Notes: a model not told the origin generated them from the letters alone. A stretch of DNA of 64,000 nt from Bradyrhizobium paxllaeri (GCF_001693515.2 NZ_CP042968.1:7096001-7160000); one strand, 5' to 3'; positions 17,591 through 27,262 are shown, counted from the first letter of the stretch. A program made the numbers and translations.

Positions 17591-18664
17591 ATGGCTATCT
17601 ATATCGACAACACCCATCTCGGACGCCACGTCACCGGCCTGGAACGCATTACGTTGGAGCTGTTCTCCGCTAAAGCGCTTGCGCCGCTCGATGTCGTTCC
17701 GGTGACGGCGCAGGGGCTTCGCCAGATGCTGACGACGCAGACGCTGGGCTTGCCGATGCGGCTGGCCGCGTCGTCCTCCATCCTGCTCTGCCCCGGCTTT
17801 CCGCCCAGCCCGCTGCTGCGGCCCTTTGCTTCCCGCGTGCTGCCCTATATCCACGACGACTTCCTGATCACGCGGCGCGCAGAGCTGAATATGCGGGCGC
17901 GGCTCTACATGGCCGGCCCCTTCAAGCTCGCGCTGCGCCACTATCCGCGCTTTCTGGCGAATTCCGGCGACACAAGGCGTAAGCTCGCCGCGCATTGCCG
18001 GTCGGATGCCGAGGTGACGCTCTATCGGCCTGCGGTGCGTAACGTGTTTGGGCTCGACCCGGGTCAACGCAGCGAACGAAGCGCGGAGCCCCAGCCACTT
18101 CGGTTGATCGCGCTGGGGACGGTGGAGCCGCGCAAGAATTTTGCAGCGGCGGCAAAAATCCTCGAGGCCCTGCGCATGCAGGGGTTTCCTGATGCCACGC
18201 TGGATATCGTCGGAAGGCCGGGATGGGGTAACGACTGGCAGGCGCTAGAGCAGCAACCGGGCGTGACGCTGCACGGATATCAGTCCGCCGAGCGGGTTAA
18301 TCAACTGCTTGACGCCGCGGACCTCTTCATCTGCACATCCCATGACGAAGGCCTGGGATTGCCGCTGCTGGAGGCGCAGTACGCCGGGCTGCCGATCGTC
18401 GCGCCCGATGCCGCGATCTTCCGCGAAGTGCTCGGCGAGTCCGGCATCTACATCGATACCGCCGATCCCGCCTCTGCCGCCACGCGGATTGCGGCTGCGC
18501 TCTGGAACGAGAATTGGCGCGCCCGATACGTGGCTGACGCTGCAAGAAATCTGGCGCGCTGGAACGATCTGGCCCGCGGCGACCGCGAAAACGTCATCAG
18601 CCTGATCGCCCGCCTTGCTCACCTTCAGGGAAACGCTGCTCCGGAGTACCGCCGCCTTGCATGA
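17591..18664 (+). CDS. Glycosyltransferase, GT4-like fold
   Basis: A 357-residue GT-B glycosyltransferase. The C-terminal half shows the usual nucleotide-sugar-binding features: LRLIALGTVEPRKNF, the loop GVTLHGYQSAERVNQLLDAADLFICTSHDEGLGLPLLEAQYAGLPIV summarised by its EGLGLPLLEA acid motif, and the following AAIFREVLGESG. The N-terminal domain contains HTHLGRHVTGLERIT-like acceptor-side sequence (here IDNTHLGRHVTGLERI). It lies 18 bases after the polymerase gene and would add one sugar of the repeat unit. Donor and acceptor are unknown. Confidence 0.85.
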   Translation: MAIYIDNTHLGRHVTGLERITLELFSAKALAPLDVVPVTAQGLRQMLTTQTLGLPMRLAASSSILLCPGFPPSPLLRPFASRVLPYIHDDFLITRRAELNMRARLYMAGPFKLALRHYPRFLANSGDTRRKLAAHCRSDAEVTLYRPAVRNVFGLDPGQRSERSAEPQPLRLIALGTVEPRKNFAAAAKILEALRMQGFPDATLDIVGRPGWGNDWQALEQQPGVTLHGYQSAERVNQLLDAADLFICTSHDEGLGLPLLEAQYAGLPIVAPDAAIFREVLGESGIYIDTADPASAATRIAAALWNENWRARYVADAARNLARWNDLARGDRENVISLIARLAHLQGNAAPEYRRLA

Positions 18665-19754
18665 CACCAGCGCCACAAGGCACCAGGACGGGTTACGGAT
18701 CATCGCGGCCAGCGCCGTGGTGATCCTTCACTATTCCGACTACTTCAAGGACGTGCCCGTCGGCCACTTCATGGTCGCCCACACCTGGCATTTCAATCTG
18801 TTCGTGGATCTGTTCTTTGTGGTCTCCGGCTTCGTCATCGCACGCCAGTATTTCGGCCGCGTCGACGACGCTGCATCGATCGGCCGCTTCCTCTGGCGTC
18901 GTCTCGCCCGCATCTATCCGCTGCATCTCGCCACCCTCGCCTTCTATGTGGCGCTTGCCGGCGCGCTTCATTTCGGCGCCGCGCGGACGGACAACCCTGC
19001 CCGCTATCCGCTTTCCGACCTGCCTGCACAATTTTTGCTGCTTCACGCCTTCATCGGCGAGCGCCTGACGTTCAACTTCCCGAGTTGGTCGCTCTCGGCG
19101 GAAATGTTCTGCTATCTGCTGTTCCCGGCCGTCGCGCTGATCGCTCAGCGCCGCAAGGAGGCGGTCATTGCGCTCGTGGTCTTCGCCGCACTCGCCAACT
19201 CCCTTTGGGTGGTGGCCGCAGGGACGACACCATGGGTCGACTGGATCAATCAAGGCGGCGGCTTCCGGGCGTTGCCCGCCTTCAGCCTCGGCGTCGCCTG
19301 CTATCTGTTTCGCGACCGGATCGCACGCTGGCCCACAATTCCAGGCGCACTCGCCGCATCGTTGACGGCGTTTATCGTGCTCGGCTCGTGGCTGCCGACG
19401 ATGACCGCGCTGCTCGCGATCTACGCCATCGCACTGCTGGCCATCCAAGTGGACTGCGCCGGGCGCGACACGTTGCTGTCGCGGCTCGGCTTCGATCGCT
19501 GGTCGCCGCTGACCTATTCCTGCTACATGCTGCACATCCCGGTTGCGACCGTCATCATCACCTTCGGATCGCGGCTGCTTTCACTGTCGCCACCTGAACG
19601 TCTGATTCTGGCGCCGGTGGCGATCGTCGTTCTCGCCATCGCGAGCGTCATCTCGCTGCGCACGTTCGAAACGCCGCTGCGACGATATCTGACCGAGGCT
19701 TACGACCGCCGCGCCATCGGGCGTGCGGTGTCACGGCAGGAGAGCGCGCGATGA
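18657..19754 (+). CDS. Membrane acyltransferase (acyltransferase 3 family), first copy
   Basis: A 365-residue multi-pass membrane protein of the OafA/ExoZ type, which acetylates or otherwise acylates sugars. The N-terminal QDGLRIIAASAVVILHYS contains the family's conserved catalytic His in the first helix, and NFPSWSLSAEMFCYLLFP is the second family signature. The start is uncertain. A TTG at 18657 preceded by GGAG, which overlaps the glycosyltransferase stop, is preferred over a TTG at 18615 that would overlap it by 50 bases. A second acyltransferase follows with an ATGA overlap. Confidence 0.85.
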   Translation: MHDTSATRHQDGLRIIAASAVVILHYSDYFKDVPVGHFMVAHTWHFNLFVDLFFVVSGFVIARQYFGRVDDAASIGRFLWRRLARIYPLHLATLAFYVALAGALHFGAARTDNPARYPLSDLPAQFLLLHAFIGERLTFNFPSWSLSAEMFCYLLFPAVALIAQRRKEAVIALVVFAALANSLWVVAAGTTPWVDWINQGGGFRALPAFSLGVACYLFRDRIARWPTIPGALAASLTAFIVLGSWLPTMTALLAIYAIALLAIQVDCAGRDTLLSRLGFDRWSPLTYSCYMLHIPVATVIITFGSRLLSLSPPERLILAPVAIVVLAIASVISLRTFETPLRRYLTEAYDRRAIGRAVSRQESAR

Positions 19755-20800
19755 CGGTCGTCGAGCGCCTGCCGGCAACTCCGGCATCCCTGAGCGTCAC
19801 GCATGCACCGGCTAAAGCCCGCGACGGCGTCGTCGACACCATGCGCGGCATCGCCATTTTGATGGTGATCGGAATTCATTCGCTGCCGCAGCCGCTCGAC
19901 GTGACCTGGGCAAAATCCCTCGACGCGGCGCTGCGGCCCTGCGTGCCGGTGTTCCTGTTCGTATCAGGATATCTGACGGCGCTCTCCGGCCGCGTGCCGC
20001 TGGCGAAGCGGCTAAGGGCGGCCCTGATCCCTTACGCGATCGCGTTCGTCGCCGCCTATGCCTACATGGCGCTGCATAACCCGGCGATGGATCATCGCAT
20101 CGGCACGACGCTCGCCCGGTTCGCTCTCGGATACGTGTTCGTCTACTATTATGTCTTCGTCTACGTCTGCTGCATGCTCGGCCTGTGGCTCATCTTTGCG
20201 ACCGGCGGCGGTGGACCCGCATCAAGGCAACGCCTCGCGGCGCTGTTGTTGCTCTCGATCGGCTGCGGCTTGCTGGCCGGCAGCTATCTCGATCCGGCCA
20301 TGTCCAGGCTCGGCGCCTCGGAGGCATTGCTCGACGAAGTCCGCATGCGCGACATTCCGTTCTGGTTCTCCTTTGTCGCGCTCGGCGCGCTGACCGCAAT
20401 GTTTGCAGACCTCACCGATCAGGGCGTGCGCCGCTTGCTGCTTGGCGCCATGCTGGCGGCGTACGTGTTCTATGCCGCCGTGCGCATCTTCAACCTCGGC
20501 GACGCCGCCACGTACGATTCGGTCGCCTTCTTCCTCTATGCGGCCCTGTTCTGCGTTGCGCTGTTCGCCATCCAGCCGAAATCGCCGCTGCTCGGGTGGA
20601 TCGGCTCGGGCAGCTACTTCATCTATCTCTGGCACATCTTCGTCGTCATGGCGCTGCGCGATCACGGCGGGCTGCGCCAGTTCGGCGGTATCGCCGGCTT
20701 TGCCGTTACCTGGGGCGTGACCGCTTTTGTTAGCACCGCCGCGCTGCTGACGGTGAGGCAACTGGCCTCACCCCGAATCTGCCGCTGGCTGGGGGCTTAA
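19751..20800 (+). CDS. Membrane acyltransferase (acyltransferase 3 family), second copy
   Basis: A 349-residue membrane protein with about ten helices. The N-terminal GVVDTMRGIAILMVIGIHSLP holds the conserved Arg and His of acyltransferase 3 proteins, and VPVFLFVSGYLTALSG is typical of the second helix. The late segment GSGSYFIYLWHIFVVMAL also fits the family. Its ATG overlaps the stop of the first acyltransferase (ATGA), so the two are translationally coupled. Two acyltransferases suggest two decorations, such as acetylation, on the repeat unit; the acyl group cannot be told from sequence. Confidence 0.85.
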   Translation: MTVVERLPATPASLSVTHAPAKARDGVVDTMRGIAILMVIGIHSLPQPLDVTWAKSLDAALRPCVPVFLFVSGYLTALSGRVPLAKRLRAALIPYAIAFVAAYAYMALHNPAMDHRIGTTLARFALGYVFVYYYVFVYVCCMLGLWLIFATGGGGPASRQRLAALLLLSIGCGLLAGSYLDPAMSRLGASEALLDEVRMRDIPFWFSFVALGALTAMFADLTDQGVRRLLLGAMLAAYVFYAAVRIFNLGDAATYDSVAFFLYAALFCVALFAIQPKSPLLGWIGSGSYFIYLWHIFVVMALRDHGGLRQFGGIAGFAVTWGVTAFVSTAALLTVRQLASPRICRWLGA

Positions 20801-20803
20801 GAG

Positions 20804-22243
20804 ATGCTCCTCAAGCACACCCTGCTCTATCTGCCCGCGCAATTCGTCGGACCGCTGTTCCAGCTTCTGGCGATGATCGTATGGACGCATGTTGTCGATG
20901 AGCACACGCTCGGCGTCATCACGCTGATCACGGCCACGCATGAATTGCTGCAGATCGGCTTCCTCGCCTGGTGGTCGCAATATGCGCTGCGTTTCCTCGG
21001 ACGGTACCAGGACGCGGGCGACGGGCCCCGTTTCTACCGCACCGAAAGCGCGGTGCTGCTCGCGTCCGTGGTTCTGCAGAGCGCGGCCGTGGTCGGAATT
21101 CTGCTTCTGGTCATCGCGCCCGGCGCCGGAACGGGGCTTCTGCTCGCTACCATCGCCTATGTGATCACCCGATCGCTCAATCTCTACATCGGTGAACGCG
21201 CCCGCGCGCGGCAGCAGATCCGGGTCTATACGATCCAGCAGGTATTCGGACCATCCGTCGGATTTATCATGGGCCTGGTGTTGATCAAGCTGATCGGCCA
21301 ATCGCCGGAATGGCCGCTGGCCGGCTACGCGCTGGCGCAACTGATTGCCGCACTCATCGTCCTTCCGTGGATCGGCTGGAGCCCTCGCCTGTGGCCGATC
21401 GACCGGGAGATCGTGGTCCACGCCCTGCGCTATGGCCTTCCCCTGATTATCGGCGGCGCGCTCGGCTGGGTCGGCCTCAATGCGTCGCGCTTCATCATCA
21501 GCCAATTCTCGGGCGTGGCCGCGGCGGGCCTATTCGCGGTCGGCTATGGCCTCGGCCAGCGGGCCGCTGCCGTTGCGGCCATGCTGGTGACCGCGGCCGC
21601 TTTCCCGCTGGCGGTGAAAAGCATCGAGCAGGGTGGCAATCAGGCCGGCATGCGCCAGCTTGCCACCAACAGCGCACTCCTTATCGCAATCCTGGCGCCA
21701 AGCCTTGCCGGCATCATCATGCTGCGAGCGGAGATCGTGCATCTCCTGATCGCAGCGCCGTTCCAGGCGGTGACGCTCGCCATCCTGCCGCTCTCTATCC
21801 TCGCCGGCGCGATCCGCAATTTTCGCGCTCATTTCGGCGACCAGGTCTTTCTGCTGCAAAATCGCACGCGCTGGATGATGGCGATTGCCGCGATCGACGC
21901 GTCGACGACTGTGGTGCTGAGCGCCCTGTTTCTGCCCGTCTGGGGATTGACCGGCGTCGCCGGCGCCACGGTGCTGGCGGCGCTCGCCGCCGCCATCGTC
22001 AGCTTTTCGATCGGCTTTACCAAATTCGGCCTGCGGCTTCCGGTCAACCATCTCCTGCGCATCGCATTGGCGACAATTGCGATGGCCGCCTTGCTGCGGA
22101 TATTCCCGGAGGCCCGCTCGCTTGCCGTGCTGGCGGCACATGTCGCGGCAGGCGCCGCCGCCTATTTCGGCGCGCTTGCCTTGCTCTACGCGCCGTCGCT
22201 CATGCGAATGCTCCGCCCACGCCCCCAGCATTCGGGGGCATGA
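20804..22243 (+). CDS. Oligosaccharide flippase, Wzx-like (MATE/MVF superfamily)
   Basis: A 479-residue polytopic membrane protein of about 12 to 14 helices, starting three bases after the acyltransferase stop. The N-terminal LLKHTLLYLPAQFVGPLFQLL and the mid-protein segment GLPLIIGGALGWVGLNASRFIISQ, which recalls the family's second-half start, are typical of polysaccharide flippases. It would move the lipid-linked repeat unit across the inner membrane for polymerisation by the VpsF-like protein. It is the last gene of the rightward run before the convergent glycosidase. Confidence 0.88.
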   Translation: MLLKHTLLYLPAQFVGPLFQLLAMIVWTHVVDEHTLGVITLITATHELLQIGFLAWWSQYALRFLGRYQDAGDGPRFYRTESAVLLASVVLQSAAVVGILLLVIAPGAGTGLLLATIAYVITRSLNLYIGERARARQQIRVYTIQQVFGPSVGFIMGLVLIKLIGQSPEWPLAGYALAQLIAALIVLPWIGWSPRLWPIDREIVVHALRYGLPLIIGGALGWVGLNASRFIISQFSGVAAAGLFAVGYGLGQRAAAVAAMLVTAAAFPLAVKSIEQGGNQAGMRQLATNSALLIAILAPSLAGIIMLRAEIVHLLIAAPFQAVTLAILPLSILAGAIRNFRAHFGDQVFLLQNRTRWMMAIAAIDASTTVVLSALFLPVWGLTGVAGATVLAALAAAIVSFSIGFTKFGLRLPVNHLLRIALATIAMAALLRIFPEARSLAVLAAHVAAGAAAYFGALALLYAPSLMRMLRPRPQHSGA

Positions 22244-22264
22244 GCGCATCCGACACATCCGCGG

Positions 22265-23365
22265 CTACGACTTCCTTGTATTCTCGAACGCGCGCGCCAT
22301 CGCATACCACAGCGGCTTCTTCTGCATCGATGAATCGAACGGCAGGGGCCGCGGCAGCCGTTGCGCGAGAGGATCCTTTTTCTTCGCCGCATCGGTATAG
22401 AACGAGTAATTGTCGGCCAGTTCCCACGCGATCACCATCTTGACCGCCGGAACGCGCAGCGCGTTGTTCAGGTACTTCTCGGCGGTCTCCGCAATCATGG
22501 CGTCGCGCGCCGCGATGTCGTCCGGAAACGTATCGTCGCGCACGTCGAATTCGGTCAGGTAGATCTCGACGCCACGTTCGGCAAGCGCGTGCAGGAATTC
22601 GGCAAAGCGTCCGGGGTCATGCGGATAGCGCGGCTGCAGGTGACTTTGCAGTCCGACGGCATGCAGCGGCACGCCGGCATGCTTCAGCTCGTCGACCAGT
22701 TGCAGCAGGCCTTTGCGAACCGTGAGGCCGACATCATCGTCGCGCTCGCTCTGCGCCTCATTCAGAACCAGTTTTGTCTTGCGGTCGACCACCGCCACAC
22801 GCTCGAAGGCGCGGCGCACATAGCCGGTTCCGAACGTGTCGTACCATGGGCCGAGCCGGTAACCGCCGGGCGCCTTGTGCCCGGGCCAGAACGGCTCATT
22901 GACGACGTCCCATGAGTGCAGCTTGCCGACATAGCGGGCGGCCACCTCCTCGATATAGGAATCGAAGAACTTCTCGCGCTCCGCGCTGCTCATGCTCTTG
23001 ATCCACTGCGGAACCCATTCGTTCCAGATAAGGCAGTGGCCGCGCATCGGAATGTTGTTGCCTGCACAGAATTGCAGCAGACGATCCGCACTCTCGAATC
23101 GTTTCGGCCCCGGTTGGGGCGCGATGGTTCCCATCTTCATCGCGATATCCGTCGTAACGATGCGCGTCTGCGTCTGGTACAGCTCGCGATAGGCACGATC
23201 CTTGTCGATCACGGGACCAGCAGCTGCGCCGAACACAATGCCGTTACGAGCTGCGATAGCGCCGAGACTCTGCGCGGACTGCGCGGCGAGTGCGTTCCTC
23301 CCGTAAGAAGCAACACCTGCTCCTGCGATGAGAGCGAGCGCATTTCGCCTCGACCACTGCTGCAT
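22265..23365 (-). CDS. Glycoside hydrolase family 10 (endo-1,4-beta-xylanase-like), exported
   Basis: A 366-residue secreted glycosidase. The leader contains twin arginine (SRRNALALIAG), suggesting Tat export. The GH10 barrel has the acid/base Glu157 in SWDVVNEPF and the nucleophile Glu272 in IYLTEFDV. It also has other family landmarks: RGHCLIWNEWVPQW near 108 and GLQSHL near 238. The start at 23365 is supported by GGAG seven bases upstream. It lies within the exopolysaccharide island, convergent with the flippase. In this setting it more likely trims or degrades the organism's own polymer, as ExoK/ExsH do in Sinorhizobium, than plant xylan; this is inference. Confidence 0.92.
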   Translation of the reverse strand: MQQWSRRNALALIAGAGVASYGRNALAAQSAQSLGAIAARNGIVFGAAAGPVIDKDRAYRELYQTQTRIVTTDIAMKMGTIAPQPGPKRFESADRLLQFCAGNNIPMRGHCLIWNEWVPQWIKSMSSAEREKFFDSYIEEVAARYVGKLHSWDVVNEPFWPGHKAPGGYRLGPWYDTFGTGYVRRAFERVAVVDRKTKLVLNEAQSERDDDVGLTVRKGLLQLVDELKHAGVPLHAVGLQSHLQPRYPHDPGRFAEFLHALAERGVEIYLTEFDVRDDTFPDDIAARDAMIAETAEKYLNNALRVPAVKMVIAWELADNYSFYTDAAKKKDPLAQRLPRPLPFDSSMQKKPLWYAMARAFENTRKS

Positions 23366-23568
23366 AGCTGATCTCCATGATGTGAATGCTTCGCCGCCAT
23401 GTCTCTTCGTCCGCAACGCGGCGCCGCCATCGTTGCGTCGCATTAGTTCGATTTCGTGACGAATGCCGGTCGAGAAAAATTTTCGGCGCGCAGTTCCAGT
23501 TGCGATGCGCATGTCGATTAGTCCCCGCCACTTGCGTCTCTCGATCACATCATCAGCAGGAGATCGAC

Positions 23569-24363
23569 ATGTCGGAACCACCAGCGCAGTTGCAGCCGCG
23601 CCTCACAGTCGATGGCATCACGATCAATGTTCCCACGCTTCCGGAAGCTGTGTCCTCGATCGTGTCGGCCGCGCAACATGGCGACAACTTCAGCGTCTGC
23701 ACGCTCAATCTCGATCACGTCGTTCAACTGCAGCAGCACGCCAATTTTCGCGCCGCCTATCGCCGTGCCAGATTTGTGACAGCCGACGGGTTCCCCATCG
23801 TCGTACTCAGTCGTCTCATGGGAACGCGAATCGAGCGCACGACTGGTGCCGATCTCGTCGAACCGGTTTGTGCGGAAGCCCGCAAGAAAGGGCTGCCGGT
23901 CTTTCTGTTCGGCGCCAACGACCTCACGCTGAAAATGACGGCGCGACGCTTGGCGGAACGATTCCAGGGATTGCAGATCGCCGGATGGCTTGCGCCGGGA
24001 CCGGGATTCGATCCCTATTCCAGCGAAGCCGATGCTGCGATCGAAAGCATTCGTTCCTCGGGCGCAAAACTCTGCTTCGTCGCGCTGGGCGCGCCACGGC
24101 AGGAACTGTTCGCGGCGCGGTGCCTCGACGAGCTGAACGGAACCGGAGTGCTGTGCATCGGAGCCGCGCTCGATTTCATCGCCGGCGCGCAAGACCGCGC
24201 GCCATCCATCGCGCGCAAAACCGGGCTGGAGTGGGCGTGGCGCATGCTGCGAGAGCCGCGGCGGCTCGGCCCCCGCTATGTCAAATGCATGACGGAGGTT
24301 CCGCGGCTCGTGGCGCGAACCATTCCGCAAATCGTCCAAGCGCGCATGAGGAAAGCGGCATGA
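23569..24363 (+). CDS. WecG/TagA/CpsF family glycosyltransferase (GT26)
   Basis: A 264-residue GT26 transferase. Family motifs are clear: the early NLDHVVQLQQHANFRAAY, the catalytic-region FVTADGFPIVVLSRLMG (with the conserved T-x-D), VFLFGANDLTLKM and CFVALGAPRQELF, ending with CIGAALDFIAG. AGGAG lies six bases before the ATG at 23569; the open frame upstream of it is not coding. Its stop overlaps the next ATG (ATGA). It would transfer a sugar, often ManNAc or a uronic relative, to a lipid-linked acceptor. Confidence 0.92.
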   Translation: MSEPPAQLQPRLTVDGITINVPTLPEAVSSIVSAAQHGDNFSVCTLNLDHVVQLQQHANFRAAYRRARFVTADGFPIVVLSRLMGTRIERTTGADLVEPVCAEARKKGLPVFLFGANDLTLKMTARRLAERFQGLQIAGWLAPGPGFDPYSSEADAAIESIRSSGAKLCFVALGAPRQELFAARCLDELNGTGVLCIGAALDFIAGAQDRAPSIARKTGLEWAWRMLREPRRLGPRYVKCMTEVPRLVARTIPQIVQARMRKAA

Positions 24364-25637
24364 CTTCAACATTGACCCTCGCGCTACGCGCGCGAAATGC
24401 CAACCGGATCAAGCCACGTTACCAGATCTGCTTGATTCATCCATTCGATCCGCGCGGCCAGAAGGTCGGCGGCCTTGAAACATACATCCGCGACTTCATC
24501 ACGTTTCATCCCGTTGACACCGATATCCTCTTCATCGGCGTCGACTCGACGGGCGAGCTGGAGCTCGGACAGCTTCACCGGCTGACGTTCCGCGGCCGCG
24601 GTTTCGACTTCCTGCCGATCCTGCATTATTCGGACCAGCAGGCCCGCGAAGCGGCGCGCAGCATCCGCACCTCGCTGACCGGACAATTCTTCATGGCGCT
24701 GCTGCGTCATTTCCGGCCGATTGCGAAACTGATCCGTGCGCGACGATGCTCGATCGATCTACGACGGGTGGAGTTCTCATGGCTGCCGGCGATCCTGCGG
24801 CTCCCGTTCGTGCAGATGCTTCACGGCGAGGGCGCGCCGAAGCTGCAGATGGATTCGCTGCTGCGGAAATATTCCTTCGTCCACAACACCGGCGAGCGGT
24901 TCGCCGTCGCCATGAGCGAGAAATTTCTTTGCGTCAATCCATTCATCACCGAGCGGCTGCAGCAGACCTATCCGCGCCGCAAGGACAAGATCGACACGCT
25001 CTGGACCTGGGTCAACACGGACATCTTCAAGCCGCAGGTCTGGCCGCTGAACTCTTCGCCATTCCAGATCGTGTTCGCGGGCAGGCTCGACGAGTTCAAG
25101 GATCCGCCGTTGATGTTCCGCACGATCGACCGCCTGCGGCAGCGATTGAACGGCGATGTCAGGTTTCACTATATCGGCACCAGCGACCCGCACCGGTTCG
25201 AGGAGTTCGCCGCCATCGAGGACATCACCGTGCGCCACGGCTTCAAGGATGCCGTCGGCATGGCGGAGACACTGGCGAGCGCGCATGCCGGACTCCTGAC
25301 GTCCGAGTTCGAGGGCATGCCGCGCTGCGTGCTCGAGACCCTGGCGGTTGGCCGCCCTGTCGTCGCCATGCACCTGCCGCAGCTCGAATCCGTGATCCGA
25401 CCCGGCTTCAGCGGCTATCTTGTGCCGCGGAGCGGCAGCCGCGACGAGATGGTCGATGCGCTGGTCCAGCGGTTCGTCGATATCAGGGATGCCATCGAGA
25501 CGGGTGCGATGAACCCGGTGCAGGTCGCCGACACCATCATGGCGTTTACGCCAGGCACCCAGCTCGCGCGGGTCTTCCGCTATCACCATGAAATTCAGGA
25601 TGCGCGCGGACTTGCCGCCGCGGCGCCGACCTATTGA
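24360..25637 (+). CDS. Glycosyltransferase, GT4 family
   Basis: A 425-residue GT-B enzyme. The N-terminal domain has CLIHPFDPRGQKVGGLETYIRD, in which the glycine loop contacts the donor. The C-terminal domain shows IVFAGRLDEFKDPPLMFRTI and the acidic motif LLTSEFEGMPRCVLETLAVGRPVV. The ATG overlaps the stop of the WecG-like gene. It is followed by another GT4 gene in the same orientation, so three transferases are made in a coupled run. The specific sugar is unknown. Confidence 0.9.
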   Translation: MTSTLTLALRARNANRIKPRYQICLIHPFDPRGQKVGGLETYIRDFITFHPVDTDILFIGVDSTGELELGQLHRLTFRGRGFDFLPILHYSDQQAREAARSIRTSLTGQFFMALLRHFRPIAKLIRARRCSIDLRRVEFSWLPAILRLPFVQMLHGEGAPKLQMDSLLRKYSFVHNTGERFAVAMSEKFLCVNPFITERLQQTYPRRKDKIDTLWTWVNTDIFKPQVWPLNSSPFQIVFAGRLDEFKDPPLMFRTIDRLRQRLNGDVRFHYIGTSDPHRFEEFAAIEDITVRHGFKDAVGMAETLASAHAGLLTSEFEGMPRCVLETLAVGRPVVAMHLPQLESVIRPGFSGYLVPRSGSRDEMVDALVQRFVDIRDAIETGAMNPVQVADTIMAFTPGTQLARVFRYHHEIQDARGLAAAAPTY

Positions 25638-25647
25638 GGGCGCCGGC

Positions 25648-26829
25648 TTGAATATCCTTCTGTTGACCAGCGAGTTCGCTCCCGCGATGGGAGGAATTGG
25701 AACATACGCCCGCGAAATTGCCGCGGCCGCCAGCCGGCTCGGCGCCAAAGTCACCGTGGTGGCGCCGGACTACGCGCGGCAGACTGCCGACGATGACCGC
25801 GCCCTGCCCTTCGAGGTCGTTCGCTTCAGCGGCGGTCTTCATTCCATGCGCGACCTGCCGCGCAAGATCATGCTGGCGCGCCGCGGTGTCCGCGGCGACC
25901 GATACGACGTGGTCCATGCCGCCGACTGGCCGTTCTTCATCCCGCTTGCGCTTTCCAGATGGCGAACGCCGGCGCGGGTACTCATGACGGTGCACGGCAC
26001 CGAGATCAACGAAACGCAGACGCCGTTGAAGCGCATGGCGATACGCGGCACTGGAGTGTTCGGACCGCGGACGGAGGTCGTTGCCAACAGCCGCTTTACC
26101 GAGACGCTGTTCCGCGAGCGGTTTGCCGTCGATCCGCGCCGCATCAGCGCGATCAATCTGGGCGTATCGGAATTCTGGTTCGGCGGGCGACGAACGCGCC
26201 GGGAGATTCGCCTGGCCCATCGCCTGCCGGAAGACCGCCTGGTGATGATCACGGTCGCGCGCATCACACGCCGCAAAGGGCACCATCTGACACTTGCTGC
26301 ATTGTCGCGGCTTCCGGACGAACTGCGCCATCGCATCACGTGGCTCGTGGTCGGGCCGGACGGTGAAGCCGATTATGTCGGCGATCTGCGACGCGCCGCC
26401 GGCCAGGCGGAATGCGACATTCGTTTCCTTGGGCCCCAATCGAACGAGGAAATCCGCGATCTCTACGCGGCCTCGGATTTCTTCTGCCTGACGGGGATGC
26501 CCGATGCGACCGGCCGGGTGGAGGGATTTGGATTGGTCTATCTGGAAGCCGGCGCCACCGGCCTGCCGAGCGTCGCGACCGACGTCGGCGGAGTAGCCGA
26601 CGCCGTCCTGGCCGACGAGACAGGCATTCTCGTGCCGCCGTCGGTAGAAAGCATATCGCCGGCGATCGCAGAGCTGGCCGCGGACCGAGGTCTGCGCGCC
26701 ATTCTCGCGGCTGGCGCATCCGCCCATGCCCGCGCCCTTTCATGGGAGCGATGCGCGGCGACAACGTATGGCCTGGCCTATGCCGGCAAGCGGGCATCCG
26801 AGAACCACGCGATGGGAAAAACGGCATGA
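25648..26829 (+). CDS. Glycosyltransferase, GT4 family
   Basis: A 393-residue GT-B enzyme. It begins NILLLTSEFAPAMGGIGTYARE, the usual GT4 N-terminal glycine loop. It also has VTVHGTEI, the donor-site MITVARITRRKGHHLTLAAL and the acidic region RVEGFGLVYLEAGATGLPSV. The TTG at 25648, preceded by GAGGG and lying just after the previous stop, is preferred. An ATG at 25588 would overlap the preceding gene by 50 bases and add 20 arginine-rich residues. It overlaps the following small gene by four bases. Confidence 0.88.
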   Translation: MNILLLTSEFAPAMGGIGTYAREIAAAASRLGAKVTVVAPDYARQTADDDRALPFEVVRFSGGLHSMRDLPRKIMLARRGVRGDRYDVVHAADWPFFIPLALSRWRTPARVLMTVHGTEINETQTPLKRMAIRGTGVFGPRTEVVANSRFTETLFRERFAVDPRRISAINLGVSEFWFGGRRTRREIRLAHRLPEDRLVMITVARITRRKGHHLTLAALSRLPDELRHRITWLVVGPDGEADYVGDLRRAAGQAECDIRFLGPQSNEEIRDLYAASDFFCLTGMPDATGRVEGFGLVYLEAGATGLPSVATDVGGVADAVLADETGILVPPSVESISPAIAELAADRGLRAILAAGASAHARALSWERCAATTYGLAYAGKRASENHAMGKTA

Positions 26830-27239
26830 GGCGATGGGTCGCGACCGCAATGCTGCTGGCGCTCGCGACCGGTGCGGCGCGGGCGGACAATGAGAACTGC
26901 CGCAAGAGCCGCGAGTATCTATTGGCAACGCCCGGTGGCGACCAGGCCTTGACGCCGCAGGCCTACAACGACCTGTTCAAGATCTGCATCGCAACGTCAG
27001 CCATGCCCAACGTGAAGGATGCGTACATCCTGAAGGACGGCGGCATCGCGGTGATCCCCAAACAGGACAGCGTTCCGGCAACCGCCTCGACGCTGGCGCG
27101 GTTCTGCGACACCTATCCGCACGGCGTGCTGCGCTTCATCACAGCTAAGGAAAAGCTTTCGATCCGCTCCGTAACCGACGTCGCACGGATGTCGTCGACA
27201 TCATCGACGCCATGCAAGAAGATCAAGGGCATTTCGTAG
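26826..27239 (+). CDS. Small secreted protein, unknown function
   Basis: A 137-residue protein whose ATG overlaps the stop of the preceding glycosyltransferase (ATGA). It has a clear signal peptide (MRRWVATAMLLALATGAARA). The mature part of about 117 residues has four cysteines (NENCRKS, FKICIATS, RFCDTYP and PCKKIK), which could form two disulfides in the periplasm. I recognise no family. Translational coupling to a glycosyltransferase suggests a role in exopolysaccharide assembly or export, but nothing in the sequence defines it. Confidence 0.75.
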   Translation: MRRWVATAMLLALATGAARADNENCRKSREYLLATPGGDQALTPQAYNDLFKICIATSAMPNVKDAYILKDGGIAVIPKQDSVPATASTLARFCDTYPHGVLRFITAKEKLSIRSVTDVARMSSTSSTPCKKIKGIS

Positions 27240-27262
27240 AGCCGCGCGCCGTCCATCAAAGC

